This document shows positions 33,796 through 43,172 of a stretch of DNA of 64,000 nt, in pieces; the first letter of the stretch is position 1; each line of letters opens with the position of its first letter. Origin of the DNA: Rhizobacter sp. Root1221. GTDB lineage: Bacteria; Pseudomonadota; Gammaproteobacteria; Burkholderiales; Burkholderiaceae_C. The notes under the pieces were generated by a model. It did no database searches. It saw only the letters and a list, made by a program, of their open reading frames with translations, and was not told where the DNA came from. The DNA is taken from assembly GCF_001425785.1 (NCBI RefSeq), contig NZ_LMDI01000056.1, positions 1,777-65,776 on the forward strand, given 5' to 3'. The position numbers were made by a program, and so were the translations under genes.

Positions 33796-34737
33796 ATGAC
33801 CCCGTCCGCACCGTATGCTGTACGCCGTGAAAGTCACAGCGAGTTCCTGAACCTGCGCGGATTGCGCTACCACGTGCGCCAATGGGGCGACGCCACCCTC
33901 GTCACCCCCGACCGACCGCCGCTCGTGCTGCTGCACGGCTGGATGGACGTGGGGGCGTCGTTCCAGTTCGCGGTGGACGAACTGGCCGCGCTCGAAGGCC
34001 CCGACCGCTGGGTCATCGCCCCCGACTGGCGCGGGTTCGGGCTCACCGAATCCCCCTTCGCCGACAGCTACTGGTTCCCCGACTACCTGGGCGACCTGGA
34101 CGCCCTGCTCGACACCCTCCTCGCCACCGCCCCGGCCCACCAGCAGGTCGACCTGCTGGGGCACAGCATGGGCGGCAACGTCGTGATGCTGTATGCGGGT
34201 GCCCGGCCCGCGCGCATCCGCCGGCTGGTCAACCTCGAGGGGTTCGGCCAGCCCGCATCCCGCCCCGAGGAGGCCCCGGCCCGCTACACCCGGTGGCTGG
34301 ACGAACTGAAGGAACCCACCGACCTGATCGGCTACCCCGATGCCACGGGCGTGGCCCGGCGCCTGAGCAAGAACAACCCGCTGCTGCCGGCCGACCGGGC
34401 GGCATGGCTGGCCGAACACTGGGCCCGCCCCGACGCAGCCGGCCGCTGGCGCATCCTCGGTGACCCGGCCCACAAGCGCGTGAACCCGTACCTGTACCGC
34501 AAGGATGAGGCGCTCGCCTGCTGGGCCGCCATCGAGGCGCCGCTGCTGTGGATGGAGGGGGACCAGACCGACACCGGCCGCTGGTGGGGCGACCGCTACT
34601 CGAAGGCCGAGTTCCACGACCGGCTGAAGGCGGTGCGGCAGGTGGCCACCCACGTGCTGTCCCCCGCCGGCCACATGCTGCACCATGACCAGCCGCGGGC
34701 GCTGGCGGAACGCCTCAAGGCCTTCCTTGACGAGTGA
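33796..34737 (+). CDS. alpha/beta hydrolase
   Basis: A 313-residue alpha/beta hydrolase. The oxyanion-hole motif is LVLLHGWMDVGASF, the nucleophile elbow GHSMGGNV (serine), and the late histidine lies in SPAGHMLHHDQP. DWRGFGLTESP is the conserved arginine-glycine motif of esterases and epoxide hydrolases. The substrate is unknown. It is followed by prfB after 59 bases. Confidence 0.88.
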   Translation: MTPSAPYAVRRESHSEFLNLRGLRYHVRQWGDATLVTPDRPPLVLLHGWMDVGASFQFAVDELAALEGPDRWVIAPDWRGFGLTESPFADSYWFPDYLGDLDALLDTLLATAPAHQQVDLLGHSMGGNVVMLYAGARPARIRRLVNLEGFGQPASRPEEAPARYTRWLDELKEPTDLIGYPDATGVARRLSKNNPLLPADRAAWLAEHWARPDAAGRWRILGDPAHKRVNPYLYRKDEALACWAAIEAPLLWMEGDQTDTGRWWGDRYSKAEFHDRLKAVRQVATHVLSPAGHMLHHDQPRALAERLKAFLDE

Positions 34738-34796
34738 CCGGGCCCGCACGTGTCAAAATTGCGGGCTTGGCAACAGAGAACCACAGGAATCGCATC

Positions 34797-35904
34797 ATGG
34801 ACGTCGAACACATCAATGCCATCGGCAACACCCTCGCCGACCTGACCCGTCGCACGGTCGATCTTCGGGGGTATCTTTGACTACGATCGCAAAGCCCTTC
34901 GGCTGAACGAAGTCAACGCGGCGCTCGAGAACCCCAAAGTCTGGGACGAGCCCAAGCGCGCCCAGGAACTGGGCAAGGAAAAGCGCACCCTCGACATCGT
35001 TGTCGAAACCATCGATCACCTCACCAGCAACCTCGCCGACAACTCCGAGTTGTACGAGATGTCGAAGGAAGAAGGTGACGTGGACGGCCTCACCGCGATC
35101 GAAGCCGACGCGGCCAAGCTCTCCGCCATCGTCGAGGGCCTCGAATTCCGCCGGATGTTCAACAACCCGGCCGATCCGAGCAACTGCTTCATCGACATCC
35201 AGGCCGGCGCCGGCGGCACCGAAGCCTGCGACTGGGCCAGCATGCTGCTGCGCCAGTACCTGAAGTACTGCGAGCGCAAGGGCTTCAAGACCGAGGTGAT
35301 GGAAGTCAGCGACGGCGACGTGGCCGGCATCAAGAGCGCCACCATCAAGGTGGAGGGCGACTACGCATTCGGCCTGCTGCGCACGGAAACCGGCGTGCAC
35401 CGCCTCGTGCGCAAGAGCCCGTTCGACAGCTCGGGTGGCCGCCACACCAGCTTCGCGAGCCTGTTCGTCTACCCCGAGGTCGATGAATCCTTCGAGATCA
35501 ACATCAACCCGGCCGATGTGCGCACCGACACCTACCGCGCGAGCGGCGCTGGTGGCCAGCACATCAACAAGACCGACTCCGCCGTGCGGCTCACGCACAT
35601 CCCCACCGGCATCGTCGTGCAGTGCCAGAACGACCGCTCGCAGCACCGCAACCGCGACGAGGCATGGCAAATGCTTCGTTCCCGGATGTACGAGCACGAG
35701 ATGCGCATCCGCATGGCCGAGCAGCAGAAGCTGGAAGACACGAAGACCGACGTGGGCTGGGGCCACCAGATCCGCTCGTACGTGCTCGACCAGAGCCGCA
35801 TCAAGGACCTGCGTACCAACGTCGAGATCTCGAACACCCAGAAGGTGTTGGACGGTGACCTCGACACGCTGATCGAAGCCAGCCTGAAAATGGGCGTGGC
35901 CTGA
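34797..35904 (+). CDS. prfB: peptide chain release factor 2, made by programmed +1 frameshift
   Basis: RF2 (368 residues after the shift) releases peptides at UGA and UAA. The first 27 codons from ATG 34797 end at an in-frame TGA (34878-34880). Ribosomes slip +1 on CTT and resume at GAC (34879). The rest of the frame continues to 35904, with the anticodon-like [11 protein letters not shown] and the catalytic [14 protein letters not shown] (GGQ). Low RF2 favours slippage, so the protein controls its own level. A CAGGAA ribosome site precedes the start. No lysS follows, unlike in many genomes. Confidence 0.97.
34866..34881 (+). promoter_or_regulatory. prfB programmed frameshift signal
   Basis: CGGGGGTATCTTTGAC contains the internal Shine-Dalgarno-like GGGGG, then TAT, the slip codon CTT, stop TGA and a following C, almost identical to the E. 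coli prfB site. It turns the 27-codon leader frame into the full RF2 frame. Confidence 0.95.
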
Positions 35905-35927
35905 TGCTGTGGCGCCACCCCACCCGT

Positions 35928-36007
35928 GTCATCCCGGCGAAAGCCGGGACCCACCGGTGGGGACTGGCGCATGGCCCGCTGTGGGTCCCGGCTTTCGCCG
36001 GGATGAC
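35928..36007. repeat. REP-like element with perfect 27-bp inverted arms
   Basis: The left arm 35928-35954 begins GTCATCCCGGCGAAAGCC and the right arm 35981-36007 is its exact reverse complement, ending CGCCGGGATGAC. The spacer is 26 bases. Each arm contains its own CCGGC...GCCGG hairpin. A single related copy lies at 29967-29993. It occupies most of the prfB-pepN gap and may end or protect transcripts. Confidence 0.85.
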
Positions 36008-36041
36008 GTGTGTGTGAAAACAAAAGAGACAGGACATTCCC

Positions 36042-38717
36042 ATGCGTGAAGGCACTGCCCACCTGATCCGCCGCGAGGACTACACCGCGCCGGCGTACTG
36101 GATCCGCTCCGTCGACCTGACGTTCGAGCTCGATCCGGTCAAGACGCTCGTGATCAACCGCATGCAGATCGAGCGCAATGCCGACCAGCCGGTGCAGCCG
36201 CTGCGCCTGCATGGCGAGGACATCACGGTGACGCGGGTGCTGGTCAACGGCGAGTCGGTGTCGTTCCGCACGGAAGACGGCCAGCTCGTGATCGACACGC
36301 TGCCCGACACGCCGTTTTCGCTCGAGATCCGCAACATCTGCGCGCCCGACAAGAACACGAAGCTCTCCGGGCTGTACCAGTCCGGCGGCGGGCTCTTCAC
36401 GCAGTGCGAGGCCGAGGGCTTTCGCCGCATCACCTACTTCCTCGACCGCCCCGACGTGATGGCGGTCTACACCGTCACGATGCGCGCGTCGAAGGCCGAC
36501 TACCCGGTGCTGCTGTCCAACGGCAACCTCGTCGAACACGGTGACCTCGACCGCGGCCGCCACTTCGCCAAGTGGCACGACCCGTTCCCGAAACCGAGCT
36601 ACCTGTTCGCGCTGGTGGCCGCCGACCTCGTGGCCCGCGAGCAGCACATCCGCACGCGCGCCGGCAAGAACCACCTGCTGCAGGTGTACGTGCGCCGGGG
36701 CGACCTGGAGAAGACCGAACACGCGATGAACTCGCTGATCGCGAGCGTGGTGTGGGACGAAGCGCGCTTCAAGCTGCCGCTCGACCTGGAGCGTTTCATG
36801 ATCGTCGCCGTGGGCGACTTCAACATGGGCGCGATGGAAAACAAGGGCCTGAACATCTTCAACACGAAGTTCGTGCTGGCCACGCCCGCCACCGCCACCG
36901 ACGTGGACTACGCCGGCATCGAAAGCGTGGTGGGCCACGAGTACTTCCACAACTGGACCGGCAACCGCATCACGTGCCGCGACTGGTTCCAGCTGAGCCT
37001 GAAGGAAGGCCTCACCGTTTTCCGCGACCAGGAATTCAGCATGGACATGGCCGGCAGCGCCACCGCCCGTGCCGTCAAGCGCATCGAGGACGTGCGCCAG
37101 CTGCGCCAGATCCAGTTCCCCGAAGACGCCGGCAGCATGGCCCACCCGGTGCGCCCCGACAGCTACGTCGAGATCAACAATTTCTACACCGCCACCGTCT
37201 ACGAGAAGGGCGCCGAAGTCGTGCGCATGATGCAGACGCTCGTGGGCCGCGAGGGGTTCGCGCGGGGCATGACGCTGTACTTCGAACGTTTCGACGGCCA
37301 GGCCGTGACGTGCGACGACTTCGCCCAGTCCATCGCCGACGCCAACCCCGACAGCGAACTCGCGCGCCAGCTGCCGCAGTTCAAGCGCTGGTACAGCCAG
37401 GCCGGCACGCCGCGCCTCGGTTCGCGCGGCCGCTTCGACGCGCCCAGCCGCACATACACGCTGAGCCTCGAGCAATCCGCCCTGCCCTCGCCTGGCCAGG
37501 CCGACAAGGAGCCCTGCGTCATCCCCGTGGCGATGGGCCTCGTGGGCCGCGACGGCAGCGCCATCCCGCTGCAGCTCGAGGGTGAGGCCGCGCCGGTGGG
37601 CACGGAACGGGTGCTCGTGCTGAACCAGGCGCGCAACTTCTACACCTTCATCAACGTCGACGTGGAACCCGTGCCGTCGCTGCTGCGCGGTTTTTCCGCG
37701 CCGGTGGTGCTGAACGACCACCTGGCCGATGCCGACCTGCTCACGCTGCTGCAGCACGACCCGGACCCGTTCAACCGCTGGGAAGCCGGCCAGCGCCTGG
37801 CGCTGAACCGCCTGCTCGCCGCCATCGGCAGCGACACCCCGCTCGAACTCGACGCCGCGTTCACCGACGCCCTGCGCGCGGTGCTGCGCCACCCGGAACT
37901 CGATGCCGCGTTCAAGGACCTCACCCTCACGCTGCCGAGCGAAACCTACCTCGCCGAACAGCTGCCCGTGGTGGACCCGCAGAAGGTCCACGTGGCGCGC
38001 GAATCGATGAAGCTGCAGCTCGCGCAGGCGCTGCGCGACGACTGGGCGTGGGCCTTCAACCACCACCAGGTGACGGGCGGCTACTCGCCCGACGCGGTCT
38101 CGTCGGGCAAACGCGCGCTCGTGAACCTGAGCCTGTCCATGCTGTGCCTGGCCGCGGCGGCCGACGGCGACACCGTGTGGCCGGGCCGCGCGTACCAGCG
38201 CTTCAAGGACGCCGGCAACATGACCGACCGCCTCGGTGCGCTCGGTGCACTCACCGCGTCACACGCCGAACTGGCCGAACCCGCACTCGAACGGTTCCAC
38301 GCGCTCTTCAAGGGCGACGCGCTCGTGATCGACAAGTGGTTCGCGCTGCAAGCCAGCACACCCGAGAAGGATGGCCGGGTGTTCGCCCGCGCGAAGCAGC
38401 TGCTCAAGCACCCCGACTTCTCGCTGAGGAACCCGAACCGCGCGCGCAGCCTGATCAGCGCGCTGTGCATGAACAACCCGGCAGCCTTCCACCGGGCCGA
38501 TGCCGCGGGCTACGTGTTCTGGGCCGACCGCATCATCGAGCTCGACAGCATCAACCCGCAACTCGCCGCCCGCATGGCGCGCGTGATGGACCGCTGGAGC
38601 GCCCTCGCCGAACCCTACCGCGCCGCCGCGCACGCCGCGCTGCAGCGCGTTGCCGCGAAGGCCGACCTCTCCAACGACGTGCGCGAGATCATTGGCCGCG
38701 CACTCCAGCAAGCCTGA
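36042..38717 (+). CDS. pepN: aminopeptidase N (M1 family)
   Basis: An 891-residue cytoplasmic zinc aminopeptidase. The substrate-binding GAMENKGLNIF and the zinc site HEYFHNWTGNRIT with a downstream glutamate (SLKEGLTVFRDQEF) are intact. Length is close to E. coli PepN (870), including the alpha-helical C-terminal domain of the bacterial branch. The start at 36042 follows AGGACA. The fbp gene begins 25 bases later, so the two may share a transcript. Confidence 0.96.
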   Translation: MREGTAHLIRREDYTAPAYWIRSVDLTFELDPVKTLVINRMQIERNADQPVQPLRLHGEDITVTRVLVNGESVSFRTEDGQLVIDTLPDTPFSLEIRNICAPDKNTKLSGLYQSGGGLFTQCEAEGFRRITYFLDRPDVMAVYTVTMRASKADYPVLLSNGNLVEHGDLDRGRHFAKWHDPFPKPSYLFALVAADLVAREQHIRTRAGKNHLLQVYVRRGDLEKTEHAMNSLIASVVWDEARFKLPLDLERFMIVAVGDFNMGAMENKGLNIFNTKFVLATPATATDVDYAGIESVVGHEYFHNWTGNRITCRDWFQLSLKEGLTVFRDQEFSMDMAGSATARAVKRIEDVRQLRQIQFPEDAGSMAHPVRPDSYVEINNFYTATVYEKGAEVVRMMQTLVGREGFARGMTLYFERFDGQAVTCDDFAQSIADANPDSELARQLPQFKRWYSQAGTPRLGSRGRFDAPSRTYTLSLEQSALPSPGQADKEPCVIPVAMGLVGRDGSAIPLQLEGEAAPVGTERVLVLNQARNFYTFINVDVEPVPSLLRGFSAPVVLNDHLADADLLTLLQHDPDPFNRWEAGQRLALNRLLAAIGSDTPLELDAAFTDALRAVLRHPELDAAFKDLTLTLPSETYLAEQLPVVDPQKVHVARESMKLQLAQALRDDWAWAFNHHQVTGGYSPDAVSSGKRALVNLSLSMLCLAAAADGDTVWPGRAYQRFKDAGNMTDRLGALGALTASHAELAEPALERFHALFKGDALVIDKWFALQASTPEKDGRVFARAKQLLKHPDFSLRNPNRARSLISALCMNNPAAFHRADAAGYVFWADRIIELDSINPQLAARMARVMDRWSALAEPYRAAAHAALQRVAAKADLSNDVREIIGRALQQA

Positions 38718-38742
38718 ATTTTCAGCCTAGAGGACTTATCCA

Positions 38743-39756
38743 ATGACCAAACGCATCAGCCTCACCCAGTACCTGATCGAGCAGCAGCGGTTGCACGGGC
38801 ACATCCCGTCGCAGCTGCGCCTGCTGATCGAGGTGGTGGCCCGCGCCTGCAAGCGCATCAGCATCAGCGTCAACAAGGGCGCGCTCGGTGACGTGCTCGG
38901 CACGGCCGGCAGCGAGAACGTGCAGGGCGAGGTGCAGAAGAAGCTCGACATCATCGCCAACGAGGTGCTGATCGAAGCCAACGAATGGGGCGGTGCACTC
39001 GCCGCCATGGCGAGCGAGGAAATGGAAGGCATCTACGTGGTGCCCAACCGCTACCCGCAAGGCGAGTACCTGCTGCTGTTCGACCCGCTCGACGGCTCGA
39101 GCAACATCGACGTGAACGTCAGCATCGGCACCATCTTCTCGGTGCTGAAGAAGCCCGACGGCGGCCACGGCGTGAGCGAAGGCGACTTCCTCCAGCCGGG
39201 CGACCAGCAGGCCGCGGCCGGCTACTGCGTGTATGGCCCGCAGACCACCCTCGTGCTCACCGTGGGCGACGGCGTGGCCATGTTCACGCTCGACCGCGAG
39301 CAGGGCTCGTGGGTGCTGACCGCCGACGACGTGCAGATCCCGGCCGACACCAAGGAATTCGCGATCAACATGAGCAACATGCGGCACTGGGCCCCGCCGG
39401 TGAAGCAGTACATCGACGAATGCCTGGCCGGCAAGACCGGCCCGCGTGGCAAGGACTTCAACATGCGCTGGATCGCCAGCATGGTGGCCGACGTGCACCG
39501 CATCCTGACCCGCGGCGGCGTGTTCATGTACCCGTGGGACCAGCGCGAGCCCGAGAAGGCCGGCAAGCTGCGCCTGATGTACGAGGCCAACCCCATGAGC
39601 TTCCTGATCGAGCAGGCCGGTGGCGCCAGCACGAACGGCCACGAACGCATCATGGGCCTGCAACCCGCGAAGCTCCACGAGCGGGTCAGTGTGGTGCTTG
39701 GCTCGAAAAATGAAGTGGATCGTGTCACCCAGTACCACTTGAACGCCAAAAGCTGA
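38743..39756 (+). CDS. fbp: class I fructose-1,6-bisphosphatase
   Basis: A 337-residue gluconeogenic enzyme converting fructose 1,6-bisphosphate to fructose 6-phosphate. Metal and substrate motifs are present: [16 protein letters not shown], the early [12 protein letters not shown] and the late [15 protein letters not shown]. Length fits class I enzymes (about 335). A putative ribosome site GAGGA lies 13 bases before the ATG. With edd-eda in the same window it points to a sugar-acid and gluconeogenic lifestyle rather than an intact glycolysis, which is an inference. Confidence 0.96.
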   Translation: MTKRISLTQYLIEQQRLHGHIPSQLRLLIEVVARACKRISISVNKGALGDVLGTAGSENVQGEVQKKLDIIANEVLIEANEWGGALAAMASEEMEGIYVVPNRYPQGEYLLLFDPLDGSSNIDVNVSIGTIFSVLKKPDGGHGVSEGDFLQPGDQQAAAGYCVYGPQTTLVLTVGDGVAMFTLDREQGSWVLTADDVQIPADTKEFAINMSNMRHWAPPVKQYIDECLAGKTGPRGKDFNMRWIASMVADVHRILTRGGVFMYPWDQREPEKAGKLRLMYEANPMSFLIEQAGGASTNGHERIMGLQPAKLHERVSVVLGSKNEVDRVTQYHLNAKS

Positions 39757-39767
39757 AAATTCTGATC

Positions 39768-39773
39768 TATAAT
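39768..39773 (+). promoter_or_regulatory. -10 element of the tRNA-Thr gene
   Basis: A consensus TATAAT about 35 bases before the tRNA 5' end. No good -35 at standard spacing. Confidence 0.55.
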
Positions 39774-39808
39774 CGAGGGCTTCACAGGTCCTCGGACTGC
39801 AGTGAAAC

Positions 39809-39884
39809 GCCGGTGTAGCTCAGTTGGTAGAGCAGCGCATTCGTAATGCGAAGGTCGGGAGTTCGACTCTCTTCTCCGGCACCA
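39809..39884 (+). tRNA. tRNA-Thr (anticodon CGT)
   Basis: A 76-base cloverleaf: acceptor GCCGGTG, D arm TAGCTCAGTTGGTAGAGC, anticodon loop TTCGTAA giving CGT (reads ACG, threonine), T loop TTCGACT, and an encoded CCA end. It closely matches E. coli tRNA-Thr(CGU). By hand pairing the acceptor stem has one U-U mismatch at the sixth pair. A strong terminator follows within a few bases. Confidence 0.95.
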
Positions 39885-39889
39885 ATGCC

Positions 39890-39920
39890 AAGGGCCCTGC
39901 AACTGCTGCAGGGCCCTTTT
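39890..39920 (+). terminator. intrinsic terminator of the tRNA-Thr gene
   Basis: AAGGGCCCTGCA, loop ACTGC, TGCAGGGCCCTT, then TT: a perfect 12-bp stem ending in a T run. The rest of 39921-40039 holds nothing I can identify. Confidence 0.9.
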
Positions 39921-40039
39921 GCTTGGGGCGCAAGCGGCGTGTGGACTCGTCCAGCGTGTCGGCCATGGCATTCACCCGCGTCGCCAGGCGACCCAGCTCG
40001 TCCCCACGGGTGACGGTCCGTCGGGGTCATGCAGCAAGG

Positions 40040-40354
40040 TCAGCGATAGTCCTCTTCGCGTTGGTGCCGAACCGCCAGCACCACGATGCTCGATGAACTC
40101 GCGATTTCGTAGAGCGCGACGTACCCGGTAGCGCCGAACGGGATGATGAGGTCCCGCCGCGTCGGGCTCTTGCCAGCTTTGCGGAAGCTGTAGGGCGTTG
40201 TGGCCAACTGGTTCAGAGCGACCGAGCGGACGGCCTCGATGGCGGCCTGGGCCAAGTCGAGGTCTTCAACCGTCTCGGCCCTGTCGAACAAAAAGTCAAA
40301 GAGGCGCGTCAAATCGTCGTCGGCCGCCGCACTGAAGCGAACGGCGAACTTCAT
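40040..40354 (-). CDS. ParE/RelE-family toxin
   Basis: A 104-residue protein of the type II toxin superfamily. MKFAVRFSAAADDDLTRLFDFL is the ParE/RelE first strand and helices, and the end GYVALYEIASSSSIVVLAVRHQREEDY carries the usual basic-strand and HQRE pattern. ParE members poison gyrase and RelE members cut mRNA at ribosomes; the HQRE ending favours ParE. It overlaps the antitoxin stop by four bases (ATGA). Confidence 0.85.
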   Translation of the reverse strand: MKFAVRFSAAADDDLTRLFDFLFDRAETVEDLDLAQAAIEAVRSVALNQLATTPYSFRKAGKSPTRRDLIIPFGATGYVALYEIASSSSIVVLAVRHQREEDYR

Positions 40355-40623
40355 CCGCCAAGCTGCTTGCGTTTGGCGTTCAGCTTCGCCTGCAGCTTGA
40401 CCAAGACTTCATCCGCGGACACAGACACGCCGGTGCTTTGGTAGTGCTCCCAGGCGACTTGGCCGCGCTCATGGAAGCGCGTTTGCACACGCCGGAACTC
40501 GACGGCGCTGCGCACAGAGGCTTCGACAAACTCAGAAAGGGTCTCGCCCTGCTGCAGCACAGCTTCAAGCTCGGCGCGGAGCTCGGGCTCGACACGGACT
40601 TGGGGAATGACGGCGGACTTCAT
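40351..40623 (-). CDS. cognate antitoxin, ribbon-helix-helix type
   Basis: A 90-residue protein. IPQVRVEPELRAELEAVLQQGETLSEFVEASVRSAV has the strand-helix-helix plan of RHH repressors, and a charged C-terminal half (AWEHYQSTG, LVKLQAKLNAKRKQL) would cover the toxin. Start ATG 40623 lies seven bases from a TACACT -10. Antitoxins of this kind repress their own promoter, and a dyad is present at the promoter. Confidence 0.85.
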   Translation of the reverse strand: MKSAVIPQVRVEPELRAELEAVLQQGETLSEFVEASVRSAVEFRRVQTRFHERGQVAWEHYQSTGVSVSADEVLVKLQAKLNAKRKQLGG

Positions 40624-40630
40624 GACCAGC

Positions 40631-40660
40631 AGTGTATTGCGTTTGCGTTGCGCAAGCCAA
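40631..40660 (-). promoter_or_regulatory. promoter and likely operator of the toxin-antitoxin pair
   Basis: Minus strand TTGGCT, 18 bases, TACACT, then seven bases to the ATG. Between the elements are the palindrome TTGCGCAA (40648-40655) and further TTGCG repeats at 40637 and 40643, a probable binding site for the antitoxin. The spacing predicts a leaderless message. Confidence 0.55.
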
Positions 40661-40758
40661 CCTATCTCCCGCCACACCATCCATTCCTGGGCCCGGTGCT
40701 TCGCTGCCGGGGCGGAGCATCCAAACTACCCCGGGTGGGCACCAACCTGGTCCGACTC

Positions 40759-41889
40759 TCAGGCCTTCTGCAACGCGGGGGCCGTCGGCACGCCGGCCAG
40801 CAACTCACCCGCAGCGCCCAGCACCCGCTCCGGTGCCATCGTCTCCAGGCACTGGCTCAGGCTGTTGTCGTGGCGATCGCAGCCAGCGCCGTTGCACGGC
40901 ACGCACGCCTGGTTGCCCTGCAGCAGGATCACGTTGTTACGGCGCTGGTGGTAGCCGCTGCGTTCGTAGGGCGGGTGTGGCAGGCCGTCCACCGGCACCG
41001 GCCCCCACAGGTTCGGGTCCACCGGGCCGTACAACGCCACCACCGGGGCACCGCAGGCGGTGGCCAGGTGGGTGATCGAGGTGTCGGGGCCGATGAACAG
41101 CGCGGCGTCCGACAGCAGCGTGGCGAGCTGGTTGAAGTCGAGCCGGCCGCACACATCGAGCACGCCCGGCGCGCCGGCCAGCTGCACCACGTTGGCCACG
41201 AAGTCGCGGTCGCCGGCCGACGGGCCACCGGTGAGCACCACCTGGCGGCCCTGCCGCGCGAGCCCGGCCACCACCTCGGCACAGTGGGCGAGCGGGTATT
41301 GCTTGTAGCGCACCCGCGACGGCGTCTGCATCACCACATAGCCCGGGACCAGCCGCGAGGCGATGTCTTCCGGCAAGGGCCGCGAGGCAGGCGGAATCAC
41401 CTTCGAAGGCGGCGACGGGACCCACGGCGCGAGCAGGTTCAGCTTCTCGCGCGCGGCATGGCCTTGTTGGCCGCCGAGATCCACCGAGTGCGCCAGCATG
41501 CGGCGCTTCCAGCGGCCCTTCGGCCCGGCAGGCACCTGTCCGCTGCGCGTGCGGGCGGCGATGAGCCCGTACAGGTGGGCGCGGTCGCTGTACTGGGCGA
41601 TCAGCGCGAGGTCGTAGCGGCGCCACAGCGACCGGATCAGCGGCCACGACCGGCGCCAGCCCGCGCCGGGTGCCACGTTGATGAGTTCACCGATGTCCGG
41701 GTTGCCCTCCAGGATGGCCAGCGTGCCGGAGAACCCCAGCACGTCGATGCGGGCGTTCGGCCAGCGCAGCCGCGCCGCATGGACGAGCGGGGTGGCGAGC
41801 AGCACGTCGCCGATCTGCCGCGTCACGATGACGAGGATGCGCTGGAAGGTGTCGCCATCGCGCGTCGGGGCGCCGGGTAGCCGCGTCAT
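40759..41889 (-). CDS. GT9 family glycosyltransferase, ADP-heptose:LPS heptosyltransferase-like
   Basis: A 376-residue GT-B enzyme. ILVIVTRQIGDVLLATPLVHAA is the GT9 N-terminal signature, with the catalytic-type aspartate in the first loop. The C-terminal domain has VLTGGPSAGDRDFV and FIGPDTSITHLATACGAPVVALYGPVDP, typical nucleotide-sugar binding. The five-cysteine stretch ACVPCNGAGCDRHDNSLSQCLE is common in this family. It would add heptose or another sugar to the lipopolysaccharide core. No other LPS genes are adjacent, so the exact step is open. Confidence 0.88.
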   Translation of the reverse strand: MTRLPGAPTRDGDTFQRILVIVTRQIGDVLLATPLVHAARLRWPNARIDVLGFSGTLAILEGNPDIGELINVAPGAGWRRSWPLIRSLWRRYDLALIAQYSDRAHLYGLIAARTRSGQVPAGPKGRWKRRMLAHSVDLGGQQGHAAREKLNLLAPWVPSPPSKVIPPASRPLPEDIASRLVPGYVVMQTPSRVRYKQYPLAHCAEVVAGLARQGRQVVLTGGPSAGDRDFVANVVQLAGAPGVLDVCGRLDFNQLATLLSDAALFIGPDTSITHLATACGAPVVALYGPVDPNLWGPVPVDGLPHPPYERSGYHQRRNNVILLQGNQACVPCNGAGCDRHDNSLSQCLETMAPERVLGAAGELLAGVPTAPALQKA

Positions 41890-42117
41890 CGGGGTGTCCC
41901 GACCGTGCCGGGGTAGAAGTCCATGGGCGCCATGTTACCGGGATGGCAACGTTGTTGCGCGAGCTGGAACCCCGCGCGGACCACAAATCGGGCGTGTCAC
42001 CCCACCCCCTGCGGCCGCCGTTCACACAACCATCACACCGGCCGCGCAGCCACCACCCACGACCTTCATCGGGCCGCGCTAGAGTGGATGCATCCGCCCC
42101 GAACGCCCACCTGCGCC

Positions 42118-42543
42118 ATGCCCCATCCCTCCCACCCCGCCCGCTGGATCGACCTGGCCACCGCCACCCGGCCCTGGCGCATCACGTCGGTGCTGCTGAT
42201 GCTGGTGGTCACGGTCCTCGCACTGATGCCCACGGTGCCCCGCGACCTCTCGCTCGGCTGGGACAAGCTCAACCACGCCTCCGCTTTCTGCGCGCTGGCC
42301 ATCACATGGCGGCTCGGGTTCCCGGGCAGCTGGTGGCGCTGGGTGCAGCTCGCCGCGGGGCTGATGCTGCTGGGCGGGGCCATCGAGGTGGCGCAGCATT
42401 TCGTGCCAGGCCGCCAGGCGGATGCGGCCGACCTGCTGGCCGACGGCATCGGCGTGGCCGCCGGTTTGGCAGCGGCCGCGGCGCTGGAATGGCTGCTGCG
42501 GCGGCGTTTGCCCCTGTCGCCGGTGGGGCCCCGTGCCGGTTGA
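42118..42543 (+). CDS. VanZ-like membrane protein
   Basis: A 141-residue protein with about four hydrophobic segments. LGWDKLNHASAFCALAITWRLGF is the VanZ-like signature, and IEVAQHFVPGRQADAADLLADGIGVAAGL carries the conserved Q-x3-P-G-R...D-x2-D motif. VanZ relatives have no defined enzymatic role beyond teicoplanin resistance in enterococci. The start ATG 42118 is preferred; an in-frame ATG at 42088 adds ten residues. Few bases separate it from msrA. Confidence 0.82.
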   Translation: MPHPSHPARWIDLATATRPWRITSVLLMLVVTVLALMPTVPRDLSLGWDKLNHASAFCALAITWRLGFPGSWWRWVQLAAGLMLLGGAIEVAQHFVPGRQADAADLLADGIGVAAGLAAAAALEWLLRRRLPLSPVGPRAG

Positions 42544-42585
42544 CGCAGAATTGGGGCCGTCACAGCTGCAGCGGAACGCCCCACC

Positions 42586-43134
42586 ATGACTTCCCACGTT
42601 GAAACCATCACCCTTGGCGGCGGCTGCTTCTGGTGTGTCGAAGCGGTATACGAGCAGGTCGAAGGGGTGGTGTCCGTCGAGTCGGGCTATTGCAATGGCC
42701 ACGTGAAGAACCCGAGCTACGAGCAGGTGTGCTCCGGCGACACCGGCCACGCCGAGGTCGTGCGGGTCACCTTCGATCCCACACGCATCGGCCTGCACCA
42801 GTTGCTGGAGATCTTCCTGGTCGTGCACGACCCCACCTCGTTGAACCGCCAGGGCAACGACATCGGCACGCAGTACCGCTCGGGCATCTACTACGAAAGC
42901 GCCGAACACGAACGGGTGGCGCGCGAAGTGCTCGGCGAACTCGCCCTGAGCGGTGTGTACAACACCCCCATCGTCACCGAGCTGGCACCGCTCGCGAACT
43001 ACTCGCGCGCGGAGGAATACCACCAGCACTACTTCGCGCAGCACCCTGGCCAGGGCTATTGCGCGTTCGTGGTGGCACCCAAGGTGGAAAAGTTTCGCAA
43101 GACGTTCACACGGCACGTGAGGCAAGCGCAGTAA
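42586..43134 (+). CDS. msrA: peptide-methionine (S)-S-oxide reductase MsrA
   Basis: A 182-residue repair enzyme that reduces methionine S-sulfoxide. The catalytic GGGCFWCVEAVYE, GYCNGHVKNPSYEQVCSGDTGHAEVV and GTQYRSGIYY are all present. Resolving cysteines may include the C-terminal one in GYCAFVV. Length matches single-domain MsrA. It stands alone with no msrB beside it. Confidence 0.95.
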   Translation: MTSHVETITLGGGCFWCVEAVYEQVEGVVSVESGYCNGHVKNPSYEQVCSGDTGHAEVVRVTFDPTRIGLHQLLEIFLVVHDPTSLNRQGNDIGTQYRSGIYYESAEHERVAREVLGELALSGVYNTPIVTELAPLANYSRAEEYHQHYFAQHPGQGYCAFVVAPKVEKFRKTFTRHVRQAQ

Positions 43135-43172
43135 GATGCACCCGCCCGTCCCGCGGGCCTCCAAGCTGTCCC

